NCBI GenBank assembly: GCA_045539925.1
Contig: JAZQGH010000039.1
Span: 1 to 6,309, forward strand
Direction: 5' to 3'
DNA length: 6,309 bases
Source: SFWF01 sp045539925
Lineage (GTDB): Bacteria > Bacillota > Clostridia > Oscillospirales > Acutalibacteraceae
Shown here: positions 1 to 4,619 of the stretch, piece after piece
Layout: each line of letters begins with the position of its first letter
Position numbering within the stretch: the stretch's first letter is position 1
Made by a program: the position numbers and the translations under genes
Notes under the pieces: generated by a model
What the model was told of the DNA's origin: nothing
What the model saw: the letters and a program-made list of their open reading frames with translations, nothing else
Databases searched by the model: none

Positions 1-141
1 AAAAAGTGTCAAAATAGCTTGACAAATAGTTAGATTGATGGTATTATAATAGTGTCAAGAAAACATAAGTTAAAATGACACTAGGAGGATTAACAATGAA
101 TAACTATTTCAAGTATAAGCGTATCTCTACCAAAGAGGAAA
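1..141. repeat. Terminal direct repeat, left copy (circle-closing overlap)
   Basis: These 141 bases are repeated exactly at 6169-6309. They begin in the A-run before the first AGTGTCA and end inside the 5' part of the recombinase gene. An exact repeat at both contig ends that cuts through a gene is what a circular molecule gives when assembled as a linear contig. The length of 141 equals the largest default k-mer of the MEGAHIT assembler, which supports an assembly overlap rather than biological terminal repeats. The unique circle is then 6168 bp. Confidence 0.93.
19..50 (+). promoter_or_regulatory. Promoter of the serine recombinase gene
   Basis: A perfect -35 TTGACA at 19-24 is followed after 17 bp by TATTAT at 42-47. 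An overlapping TATAAT at 45-50 has a 20-bp spacer and is less likely. The -35 is also one arm of a short inverted repeat (TGTCAA 7-12, TTGACA 19-24), and an AGTGTCA element begins at 51 just after the -10. Transcription would therefore start within the recombinase-binding repeats, as in autoregulated resolvase genes. Confidence 0.72.
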
Positions 142-764
142 GAGGATTACAGAGATATAACAGACAAGAAGCAGCATTAAAGAAATACGCAGAAGATAAC
201 GGTATAGAGTATGTAGCAGAGTTTCAAGAAGATGTGAGCGGCAAGAGCTTTGACGGACGCAAAGAGTGGAAACGACTTGAAAGGCTCGTTCAGCCGGGAG
301 ATACAATAGTTTTTAAAGATATTAGTAGATTTACCAGAGAAGCAAACAACGGCTATAATAAATATATGGAGCTACTGGAAAGAGGGATAGAGCTAGTATT
401 TATAGATAATCCGACAGTCAGCACCGATTACATAAAGCAGCTTTTAAATGTTGCGGAACAACAAAACATAGTAGCAAGAACAAGCCTAGAAAGCACCGTT
501 AAACTACTGCTTATTGTAGAGCTTGACAGAGTAGAACAAGAGCGTTTAATACTGATTAACCGTATTAAAAACGGTATTGCCGCAAGTGATAAGCAGCAAG
601 GACGCAAACAGGGAACACTAGACAAAATGACGGCAGAGCTTGAAGCAGACATTAGAGCATTTCTAACTGATAGAAGTATCAAGCAAGTAGATTTGATGGA
701 GAAGCACGGTATCAGCAGAAATACACTAAAAAAATATATTGAAATCGTAAAAGAACAGCAGTAA
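96..764 (+). CDS. Small serine recombinase (resolvase/invertase family)
   Basis: This 222-residue protein fits the resolvase/invertase family, which cuts DNA with a serine nucleophile and on plasmids usually resolves multimers. The N-terminus has the YxRxST signature, with probable nucleophile Ser11 and Arg9. Residues 75-81 read DISRFTR, matching the family DRxxR active-site segment (Arg78 and Arg81). A long helix with the family-like pattern INRIKNGIAASDKQQGR follows at about 154-170, and a helix-turn-helix lies at about 193-215 (KQVDLMEKHGISRNTLKKY). The length is normal for a small recombinase, not a large integrase. An in-frame ATG at 75 exists, but AGGAGG at 83-88 sits 7 bp before the ATG at 96 and decides the start. 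Upstream AGTGTCA repeats look like its target site. An invertase or transposon-derived resolvase cannot be excluded. Confidence 0.9.
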   Translation: MNNYFKYKRISTKEERGLQRYNRQEAALKKYAEDNGIEYVAEFQEDVSGKSFDGRKEWKRLERLVQPGDTIVFKDISRFTREANNGYNKYMELLERGIELVFIDNPTVSTDYIKQLLNVAEQQNIVARTSLESTVKLLLIVELDRVEQERLILINRIKNGIAASDKQQGRKQGTLDKMTAELEADIRAFLTDRSIKQVDLMEKHGISRNTLKKYIEIVKEQQ

Positions 765-771
765 AGAAAGC

Positions 772-831
772 AGCGGCGGGAGATAAGCGGATTATACACC
801 AAAAGGAAGTATAAATCATTCTCCCGCCGCT
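772..831 (+). terminator. Long-loop GC hairpin after the recombinase gene (possible terminator)
   Basis: AGCGGCGGGAGA at 772-783 is perfectly complementary to TCTCCCGCCGCT at 820-831, leaving a 36-base loop. The hairpin begins 7 bp after the recombinase stop. The same stem core, CGGCGGGAG with CTCCCGCCG, forms the two other terminators here (1416-1446 and 4533-4570), so termination is the simplest reading. However, the loop is long and what follows (TCCCTATTGATTT) is only weakly T-rich. The right arm also lies in the loop of a second, larger inverted repeat, so the two structures compete or form a pseudoknot. Confidence 0.45.
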
Positions 832-866
832 TCCCTATTGATTTATGGTTTCTTTTGGTGTATAAT
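791..866. repeat. Large inverted repeat with 28-base arms
   Basis: The arms are 791-818 and 839-866. The outer 15 bases pair perfectly (ATTATACACCAAAAG with CTTTTGGTGTATAAT), as do the inner 8 (ATAAATCA with TGATTTAT). A 5-base mismatch zone separates them, giving about 25 of 28 matches. The 20-base centre (819-838) holds TCTCCCGCCGCT, which can pair with 772-783. Because each arm contains a -10 and a -35-like element, the repeat places promoter-like signals facing outward on both strands. Its function is unknown: it could be an operator, a structured RNA or a recombination remnant. Confidence 0.7.
838..866 (+). promoter_or_regulatory. Promoter of the 903-1412 gene pair
   Basis: TTGATT at 838-843 and TATAAT at 861-866 are separated by 17 bp and lie 36 bp before the ATG at 903. 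The promoter occupies the right arm of the large inverted repeat, so a protein binding the palindrome would control it. The mirrored left arm gives a weaker leftward promoter on the - strand (ATGATT read from 819-814, TATAAT read from 796-791). Confidence 0.55.
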
Positions 867-902
867 GCGGTTATCGTATAAAATTAGAAAGGCGGTCTAG
901 CT

Positions 903-1244
903 ATGGCAAACTATAAAGTAAATGAAAAATCAAAGACTATTTCCGTATCTGGAGCTTTGACAGAGATTGAGAGGGGTATTATCTCCACTTATATTCTGAA
1001 TGGCTATAAGGTAAAGGAAAAGCGTGTTTCTACTGCTGCCAAAGTGAGCGATGATGATATTATCAAATACTTTGATGATAAGCAAGACGCAAAGGGCAAG
1101 GAAGAATACGAAGCAGAGAAGAATAAGAAAATCAAGGACAAGAACGGCAAGGAAAGAAAAGCCGGTTATCTGGTTGCTTTGAAGTGGTTTAAGGCAAACC
1201 ACAAGGACGCATACGACGCTATTGTAAAGGCAAAGAAAGCATAA
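903..1244 (+). CDS. Hypothetical lysine-rich 113-residue protein
   Basis: I do not recognise a named family. The protein is highly charged and basic, with no signal peptide or membrane segment, so it is probably cytosolic. Residues 1-17 (MANYKVNEKSKTISVSG) look like short beta strands, followed by a helix (LTEIERGIISTYILNG, about 19-34) and the basic segment YKVKEKR. The middle (about 60-86) is a run of alternating Lys, Glu and Asp, and the end (GYLVALKWFKANHKDAYDAIVKAKKA) looks helical. The overall charge suggests nucleic-acid or phosphate-rich partners, but this is inference. The start is supported by AAAGGCGG (888-895) 7 bp before the ATG. It has its own promoter in an inverted repeat and shares a transcript with the 54-residue gene 3 bp downstream. 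Confidence 0.8.
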   Translation: MANYKVNEKSKTISVSGALTEIERGIISTYILNGYKVKEKRVSTAAKVSDDDIIKYFDDKQDAKGKEEYEAEKNKKIKDKNGKERKAGYLVALKWFKANHKDAYDAIVKAKKA

Positions 1245-1247
1245 GCA

Positions 1248-1412
1248 ATGCTAAACCCAGAGGACATAACAGCGAAAGCTAAAGACTTTCAAAAAGCATT
1301 GGTAAAAGCAAGAGAGCAAGTAGAAAGCGGATATGTGCCGCCAGAAGTAGCAGAGAAAGCTAAAGCGTTAAGGCTGGCACTAGAAGATTGGATGAACTCA
1401 ATCAGCAAATAA
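1248..1412 (+). CDS. Small hypothetical 54-residue helical protein
   Basis: The ATG lies 3 bp after the preceding stop, with only a weak purine-rich stretch before it, so translation is probably coupled to the upstream gene. The product begins MLNPEDITAKAKDFQKAL and is almost wholly predicted helical: two alanine- and lysine-rich segments (about 6-27 and 34-51) separated by SGYVPPE, a natural turn. A hairpin of two amphipathic helices is a reasonable guess. A terminator follows 3 bp after the stop, which fits the end of a two-gene unit. I know no family for it. A non-coding reading is possible but less likely, given the frame, coupling and terminator. Confidence 0.6.
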   Translation: MLNPEDITAKAKDFQKALVKAREQVESGYVPPEVAEKAKALRLALEDWMNSISK

Positions 1413-1415
1413 AAA

Positions 1416-1446
1416 GACGGCGGGGGTTTAAATACTCCCGCCGTTT
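1416..1446 (+). terminator. Rho-independent terminator after the 903-1412 unit
   Basis: CGGCGGGGG at 1418-1426 pairs with CTCCCGCCG at 1435-1443 with one G-U pair. The stem is extended by an A-T pair and closes on a short TTTAAATA loop, then continues into TTT and TCC. An A-run (1411-1415) precedes the stem. It lies immediately after the stop of the 54-residue gene. Confidence 0.8.
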
Positions 1447-1475
1447 CCGTCAGTAAATCATACATTTACCGTAAA

Positions 1476-1566
1476 GGCCGTTAAATGCCGTTGTGAGCGT
1501 TTTTTGCTACTGGAAAGGGTTTTATATTACCCAAGGCATAAAAAGCCGTTCTAGGGCGTTCTAGGG
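1476..1566. promoter_or_regulatory. Cluster of CCGTT/GGCGTT elements upstream of rep
   Basis: GGCCGTTAAATGCCGTTGTG at 1476-1495 places two CCGTT elements 10 bp apart. CCGTTAAATGCCG (1478-1490) differs from the iteron segment CCGTTATAATGCCG (6036-6049) by one missing base. A second pair, GCCGTTCTAG (1545) and GGCGTTCTAG (1555), again 10 bp apart, comes from a tandem 10-mer CGTTCTAGGG at 1547-1556 and 1557-1566. One-helical-turn spacing and iteron similarity suggest binding sites for the replication protein, but this is inference. The rest of 1451-1580 shows no gene. Confidence 0.45.
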
Positions 1567-1581
1567 GGTCTATTCCCTGGC

Positions 1582-1610
1582 TTGACAACCTCGCAACGGC
1601 GTTGTATTAT
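1582..1610 (+). promoter_or_regulatory. Promoter of the replication gene
   Basis: A perfect -35 TTGACA (1582-1587) is followed after exactly 17 bp by TATTAT (1605-1610), about 70 bp before the ATG at 1679. The spacer contains CAACGGCGTT (1594-1603), which is identical to the core of the iteron at 6008-6016 with its flanking C. It is the strongest-looking promoter in the window together with that of the recombinase. Confidence 0.75.
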
Positions 1611-1647
1611 GTTTTATAGTAAAAAAACCTATTGATAATATAACGCC
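1598..1647. promoter_or_regulatory. Inverted half-iterons over the rep -10 (putative Rep operator)
   Basis: GGCGTTGTATTAT (1598-1610) and ATAATATAACGCC (1635-1647) are inverted copies matching at 12 of 13 positions and 24 bp apart. The arms resemble the GGCGTTATAATAC part of the direct repeats at 5978-6049. In iteron plasmids such as R6K, pSC101 and F, Rep monomers bind direct iterons at the origin while dimers bind inverted half-iterons in the rep promoter and repress it. The left arm covers the -10 here, which fits that design. Confidence 0.6.
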
Positions 1648-1678
1648 AGTTAGAAGCACTGGCTAGGGGGTCAAGAGT

Positions 1679-3010
1679 ATGCGTGAGTTTATCGGGGAGT
1701 ATCTGGAAAACTTCTTTGACGAAGTGCCGCCGCAAGCGTTTTATAGGTCTATCTTCCCGGCTGGGGAGTTGGAAGAGCGGGGCAAGCAAGAGCAAGGGCG
1801 TTATAATGCTATCGCCGTGGAACTGCTGCCAAAAGCAGAAGATAGCGTAAATGCCCGCCGCCACGTCATTACCGATGATTTGCGGCTACTGGATGAGCTT
1901 TTAGAAAGTGAAAACTTTATAATCATTAGTCCGATAAGCTACGCCGGGCGAAGTCGTGTAGCTGCTAATGCTCGTTTTATGTATGCGATAGCAATAGACC
2001 TAGACGGAATAACCGAAGAGCATTATTTGCGGGATTTATTTTTTCAAATGGAAAACGGTTTTCTTCCAGAGCCGACATACACGGTTTTTAGTGGAACTGG
2101 AATACACCTATACTATCAGCTAGAGCAGCCGCTTCCCTGTTTCAAGAATATAGTAAAGCAGTTAGCAGAGCTTAAAAAGGCACTTACAAAAAAGATTTGG
2201 AATAAATACACTACAGAACTATACGACAAGCCGCAAATAGAAAGTTTATTTCAAGGCTTTAGAATGGTAGGCGGTATAACAAAAGACGGCGGCAGAACAA
2301 GAGCTTTTGCTACTGGAAAGAAAGTCAGTATAGATTATTTGAATGGTTTTGTAGAGGAACAAGCCAGAGTAAAAGAATACACCTATAAGAGCCGCCTAAC
2401 ACTTGAAGCGGCAAAAAAGAAATATCCAGAATGGTATGAGAGTCGTATTATAGAGAAAAAGCCGCGGGGCGTATGGACTACTAAAAGAGATTTGTTTGAT
2501 TGGTGGGTGCGGCAGATACAGACCGGGGCAGCAGTCGGACACAGATACTTTTGTATAATGGTTTTAGCTATCTACGCAAAAAAAGCCGGGATAACTAGAG
2601 ATGAATTAGAGCAAGTAGCATTTGAGCTTGTAAAACCGTTTGATAAGCTAACCCAAGAGGAAACAAACCGCTTTACTCGTGAAGATGTATTAGCAGCTTT
2701 AGAAATGTATAATGATAATTACATTACTTTTCCGATTGATAGCATAGTAAATCTTACAGATATTCCAATAGAGAAAAACAAGCGGAATTATAGAAAGCAA
2801 GAAATACATTTAGAGATAGCTAGAGCAACAAAAGCAGTATTAAAGCGTGTCGGAGAAATGCCGCCAGAGGGCAGACCGACAAAAGAAGCAGCTATTATAG
2901 AGTGGCGGCAGCAGCACCCGGACGGCAGTAAAGCGGAGTGTATGCGGGAAACAGGTATTTCAAAGCCAACGGTTTATAAATACTGGGATTTAGCAGACCC
3001 CAAGGGTTGA
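1679..3010 (+). CDS. Plasmid replication protein, AEP primase-polymerase type
   Basis: This 443-residue protein is probably the replication initiator. Residues 102-110 (YAIAIDLDG) give the hhhDhD metal-binding motif (Asp107, Asp109), and 138-147 (SGTGIHLYYQ) give the SGxGxH nucleotide-binding motif (His143). Both are hallmarks of archaeo-eukaryotic primases. A conserved-looking stretch 192-222 (QGFRMVGG, TKDGG, SIDYLNGF) should complete the core, with the third acidic residue perhaps Asp219. Residues about 285-345, starting GHRYFCIMVLAIYAKKAG, resemble the helical PriCT domain that follows many such primases. A helix-turn-helix (about 415-436, GSKAECMRETGISKPTVYKYW) ends the protein. No Walker A helicase motif is seen, so host helicase would be needed. 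AGGGGG at 1665-1670 lies 8 bp before the ATG. The upstream promoter with iteron-like sites supports autoregulation. Family assignment rests on motifs read by eye. Confidence 0.8.
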   Translation: MREFIGEYLENFFDEVPPQAFYRSIFPAGELEERGKQEQGRYNAIAVELLPKAEDSVNARRHVITDDLRLLDELLESENFIIISPISYAGRSRVAANARFMYAIAIDLDGITEEHYLRDLFFQMENGFLPEPTYTVFSGTGIHLYYQLEQPLPCFKNIVKQLAELKKALTKKIWNKYTTELYDKPQIESLFQGFRMVGGITKDGGRTRAFATGKKVSIDYLNGFVEEQARVKEYTYKSRLTLEAAKKKYPEWYESRIIEKKPRGVWTTKRDLFDWWVRQIQTGAAVGHRYFCIMVLAIYAKKAGITRDELEQVAFELVKPFDKLTQEETNRFTREDVLAALEMYNDNYITFPIDSIVNLTDIPIEKNKRNYRKQEIHLEIARATKAVLKRVGEMPPEGRPTKEAAIIEWRQQHPDGSKAECMRETGISKPTVYKYWDLADPKG

Positions 3011-3035
3011 TTTTCAGTTAAACAGGGTTTATAAT
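3007..3035 (+). promoter_or_regulatory. Internal promoter overlapping the rep stop codon
   Basis: TTGATT (3007-3012), which includes the rep TGA stop, and TATAAT (3030-3035) are 17 bp apart. Transcription would begin near 3042, before the AAGGGGG ribosome-binding site at 3062-3068. This makes the ATG at 3034 an unlikely start for the next gene and favours the ATG at 3076. It would let the 3076-4321 genes be expressed separately from rep. Confidence 0.55.
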
Positions 3036-3074
3036 GGGGTTTAACATTCAACCGGGTTTTCAAGGGGGTTTAAC
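3025..3074. repeat. Two 21-bp direct repeats in a 29-bp period (putative operator)
   Basis: GGGTTT-nn-AA-n-GGGGTTTAAC occurs at 3025-3045 and again at 3054-3074, matching at 18 of 21 positions. The first copy covers the -10 and start of transcription, and the second covers the ribosome-binding site of the downstream gene. The inverse GTTAAAC lies just upstream at 3017-3023. The arrangement suggests autoregulation by the helix-turn-helix protein encoded next. Part of the similarity may reflect purine-rich ribosome-binding sites. Confidence 0.5.
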
Positions 3075-3075
3075 T

Positions 3076-3648
3076 ATGGGTAAAGACTTGCTAACAGTCA
3101 AAGAGTTTGCCGATTTAGCGGGGGTTTCAGTCCAAAGTATCTACAAGAAGCTAGGCAAGGCAAACAACCCTATTCAACGCTATTTAAAAGTGGTTGATGG
3201 GGTTAAATACATAAGCCGAACTGCTTTAGAAGTCCTGTATAGTGGCAATCCCGCTCCAAGAGTAGCAGAGGAAGAGCAGCCGCCACAGATGGAAGAGCAG
3301 CCACAGGCAAAGAGCAGCACCGATAGAATACTAGATATTTTAGAGCAGCAGCTAGAGGAACAGCGGCGGCAGCTCCAAGAGAAAGATAAACAAATAGCAG
3401 CACAGGCAGAGCAGATAACTAGCCTTTTGGCTCGTCTGGAAGAGAGCAGCACTATTATAAATCAGCAGCAGCAGCTTACCGCAATGAATATTAAAGGACT
3501 ACTTGCGGCAGAGCCTACACCCGCTCCCGCTGCTGAAGAAGAGCCGCCACAGCAGCCAGAAGCAGCAGAAATAACAGAAGAGGAAACGCCGCTTCCACCG
3601 CCGCCACAGAAAAAAAGCTTTTGGAGTAGGCTTTTCGGAAAGGAATAA
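3076..3648 (+). CDS. Helix-turn-helix/coiled-coil plasmid accessory protein
   Basis: The 190-residue product starts at ATG 3076, 7 bp after AAGGGGG; an in-frame ATG at 3034 lacks such a site and precedes the likely transcript start. Residues 5-26 (LLTVKEFADLAGVSVQSIYKKL) form a MerR-like helix-turn-helix. A proline/glutamate linker follows, then a glutamine- and charge-rich coiled coil at about 83-130, a second low-complexity Pro/Glu/Ala stretch, and the basic aromatic tail KKSFWSRLFGKE. HTH plus coiled coil plus short aromatic tail, encoded directly behind rep, resembles the DUF536-type accessory proteins of Gram-positive theta plasmids and, more loosely, KfrA-like partition proteins. A role in copy control or stable inheritance is inferred. 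The two 21-bp repeats upstream may be its operator. Its stop lies 2 bp before the next ATG. Confidence 0.8.
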   Translation: MGKDLLTVKEFADLAGVSVQSIYKKLGKANNPIQRYLKVVDGVKYISRTALEVLYSGNPAPRVAEEEQPPQMEEQPQAKSSTDRILDILEQQLEEQRRQLQEKDKQIAAQAEQITSLLARLEESSTIINQQQQLTAMNIKGLLAAEPTPAPAAEEEPPQQPEAAEITEEETPLPPPPQKKSFWSRLFGKE

Positions 3649-3650
3649 TA

Positions 3651-4043
3651 ATGGCAAAAAGAAGATTAAAAGACGATTTTCCAACACAAAAAGAATGGTT
3701 AGAGAGATTGAGCGAAGCGGAGATAGAGCGTTTTATTCTCGGCGGCTGCTGCTATGATGTAGAAACAGGAGAGGGCAAGAGAGTTTTAACGCTGCGGGCG
3801 GCTCGTAAGTATGACATAGACGGATTACACGCAATTCTTGATTATATGATAATGTCAGATAAACTGGATATTTTAGAAAATCATAAAGATATTATCAGTT
3901 TCGGAAACATTATGAAAGCGTTAAGAGAGAAAACCCCGCCACCAACACCGGAAGAAAACGCAAGAATGGAAGAGTTTTTCCGTAAGTTTGAAGCAGAACA
4001 CCCGGACTTTTTCAAACCGATAGAGGGAGAGGACGAAGAGTAA
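3651..4043 (+). CDS. Hypothetical 130-residue protein
   Basis: No family is recognised. The N-terminus is basic (MAKRRLKDDFPTQKEW), followed by helix-like segments (about 16-31, LERLSEAEIERFILGG), a Cys-Cys pair at 33-34, and the segment TLRAARKYDIDGLHAILDYMI (47-67), which might be a small DNA-binding helical unit. The tail is proline-rich (TPPPTPEE, about 95-102) and ends strongly acidic (EGEDEE). No membrane or secretion signal is visible. AAGGAA (3640-3645) overlaps the preceding stop and sits 5 bp before the ATG, and the gene overlaps the next by one base (TAATG). The three genes 3076-4321 are thus a translationally coupled unit downstream of rep, so a role in plasmid maintenance is likely by context only. 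Confidence 0.8.
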   Translation: MAKRRLKDDFPTQKEWLERLSEAEIERFILGGCCYDVETGEGKRVLTLRAARKYDIDGLHAILDYMIMSDKLDILENHKDIISFGNIMKALREKTPPPTPEENARMEEFFRKFEAEHPDFFKPIEGEDEE

Positions 4044-4321
4044 TGCTAGAGTGGATAGAAGCAAACCCGCTCCCGGCAGTATGCCAGAAGTGCGAAGAGC
4101 AGTTAAAATTATATAATGCCGCCACCGAAGCGGAAAAGCTGCGAATGGAAACAGAGGACGGCGTTTTCTTTGATTGCGGCAGCTGCGAACACGGCGGAGA
4201 GCGTTTTTATCTTTCCCGCAAGGATGAATTACTATTACAGAAAAAAGCCGCTCTAAAGGCGATAGAACGCTTCCAAAGGAAGATTGCGGCTATTGATGAA
4301 GAATTATCCAGTATGGAGTGA
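4043..4321 (+). CDS. Small protein with two CxxC motifs (possible zinc-binding)
   Basis: The 92-residue product has CQKC (Cys14, Cys17) and CGSC (Cys45, Cys48) spaced 27 residues apart, a layout typical of four-cysteine zinc ribbons or knuckles. A charged helix lies between them. His50 follows the second pair. The C-terminal part, about 58-92 (SRKDELLLQKKAALKAIERF onward), is a long helix that may form a coiled coil. Zinc binding is inferred from the cysteines. The ATG overlaps the previous stop in TAATG, so translation is coupled; a purine-rich stretch (GGAGAGGACGAAGAG) precedes it. It is the last gene of the 3076-4321 group. Candidate roles are DNA binding or protein contact, and I know no named family. 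Confidence 0.77.
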   Translation: MLEWIEANPLPAVCQKCEEQLKLYNAATEAEKLRMETEDGVFFDCGSCEHGGERFYLSRKDELLLQKKAALKAIERFQRKIAAIDEELSSME

Positions 4322-4327
4322 GTTTTT

Positions 4328-4355
4328 CCACGCCGATTTTTTGGGCGTTTAGTGG
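4328..4355 (+). terminator. Weak hairpin after the zinc-ribbon-like gene
   Basis: ACGCC (4330-4334) pairs with GGCGT (4344-4348) around a T-rich loop, and CCAC (4328-4331) could instead pair with GTGG (4352-4355). It starts 7 bp after the stop at 4321, and TTTAG follows the inner stem. The stem is short, so termination here would be weak and the strong hairpin at 4533 may be the real end of the transcript. Confidence 0.3.
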
Positions 4356-4462
4356 GAGAATAGACCACACAAACCAGAGATTGAGCGTAAAAAAATATTT
4401 TTTCCCGTATACCCGCCCGGGGGGTCTAGCACTTCCCGCTCGGTAAAACAAAAAAAGTTTGG

Positions 4463-4495
4463 GCGTTTCTAGTAAAACTACTAGAAATAAAACGC
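4463..4495. repeat. Inverted repeat TTTCTAGTA/TACTAGAAA
   Basis: TTTCTAGTA (4466-4474) and TACTAGAAA (4479-4487) are perfect complements with a 4-base loop. Outer GCG (4463-4465) and CGC (4493-4495) can add a clamp across an asymmetric bulge. On the - strand the hairpin is followed after about ten bases by a run of seven T, so it could end a leftward transcript. It could equally be an operator or a replication hairpin. Confidence 0.5.
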
Positions 4496-4532
4496 AAATA
4501 ATAATGGCAAAGTAAATATACTCTATGGGTAT

Positions 4533-4570
4533 CTCCCGCCGGACTAGCAGCAGCTAACGGCGGGAGTTTT
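4533..4570 (+). terminator. Strong rho-independent terminator
   Basis: CTCCCGCCG (4533-4541) pairs perfectly with CGGCGGGAG (4558-4566). TAGC (4545-4548) and GCTA (4553-4556) can form an inner stem. TTTTATTTT follows directly. It is the best terminator in the window and would isolate the 4620-5985 genes from upstream transcription. Confidence 0.85.
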
Positions 4571-4592
4571 ATTTTGCCGTAATAGGTGGAAT

Positions 4593-4610
4593 TATACTAG
4601 TAAAAAGGAG
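4593..4610 (+). promoter_or_regulatory. -10-like element and ribosome-binding site of the 4620 gene
   Basis: TATACT (4593-4598) follows the terminator, and AAGGAG (4605-4610) lies 9 bp before the ATG at 4620. No good -35 is visible at the right distance. If transcription starts near 4605 the message would have almost no leader and lack part of this site, so the true promoter may lie further upstream or need an activator. Confidence 0.35.
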
Positions 4611-4619
4611 TAAAAGCAA

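Larger units (their letters stand above)
4322..4619. other. Structured non-coding region between the two gene clusters
   Basis: No credible gene lies in these 298 bases. From left to right it holds a weak hairpin (4328-4355), an A/T palindromic run (about 4390-4403), a C/G run around CCCGCCCGGGGGGTCTAGC (4412-4430), an A-tract (4449-4456), a nine-bp inverted repeat (4466-4487), a strong terminator (4533-4570) and the control sequences of the next gene. GGGCGTTT occurs at 4343-4350 and 4461-4468, and GGGCGTTTCTAG resembles GGGCGTTCTAG before rep (1554-1564). Such alternation of A+T and G+C with repeats is common at replication origins, so this is a secondary origin candidate. Confidence 0.5.

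Noticed and set aside
75..95. ATG at 75 as the recombinase start
   Set aside because: AGGAGG at 83-88 would lie inside the gene, and the family signature YxRxST fits a start at 96.
1..141. Biological terminal repeats of a linear element or transposon
   Set aside because: The repeat is direct, exact, cuts a coding region and has an assembler k-mer length, so circular overlap is the simpler explanation.
428..802. - strand open frame of 124 codons opposite the recombinase gene
   Set aside because: It is antisense to a well-supported recombinase, rich in Ser/Cys/Leu as expected of a mirror frame, and has no ribosome-binding site.
791..866. CRISPR repeat or invertible promoter switch
   Set aside because: There is only one inverted pair with a 20-base centre, no spacers, and inverting such a short centre would not change promoter direction.
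1607..1864. - strand open frame of 85 codons across the rep start
   Set aside because: It is antisense to the rep leader and N-terminus, with no start signals or recognisable motifs.
3034..3075. Upstream ATG that would lengthen the HTH/coiled-coil protein by 14 residues
   Set aside because: It overlaps the probable -10/transcript start and lacks a suitable ribosome-binding site, whereas ATG 3076 has AAGGGGG at 7 bp.
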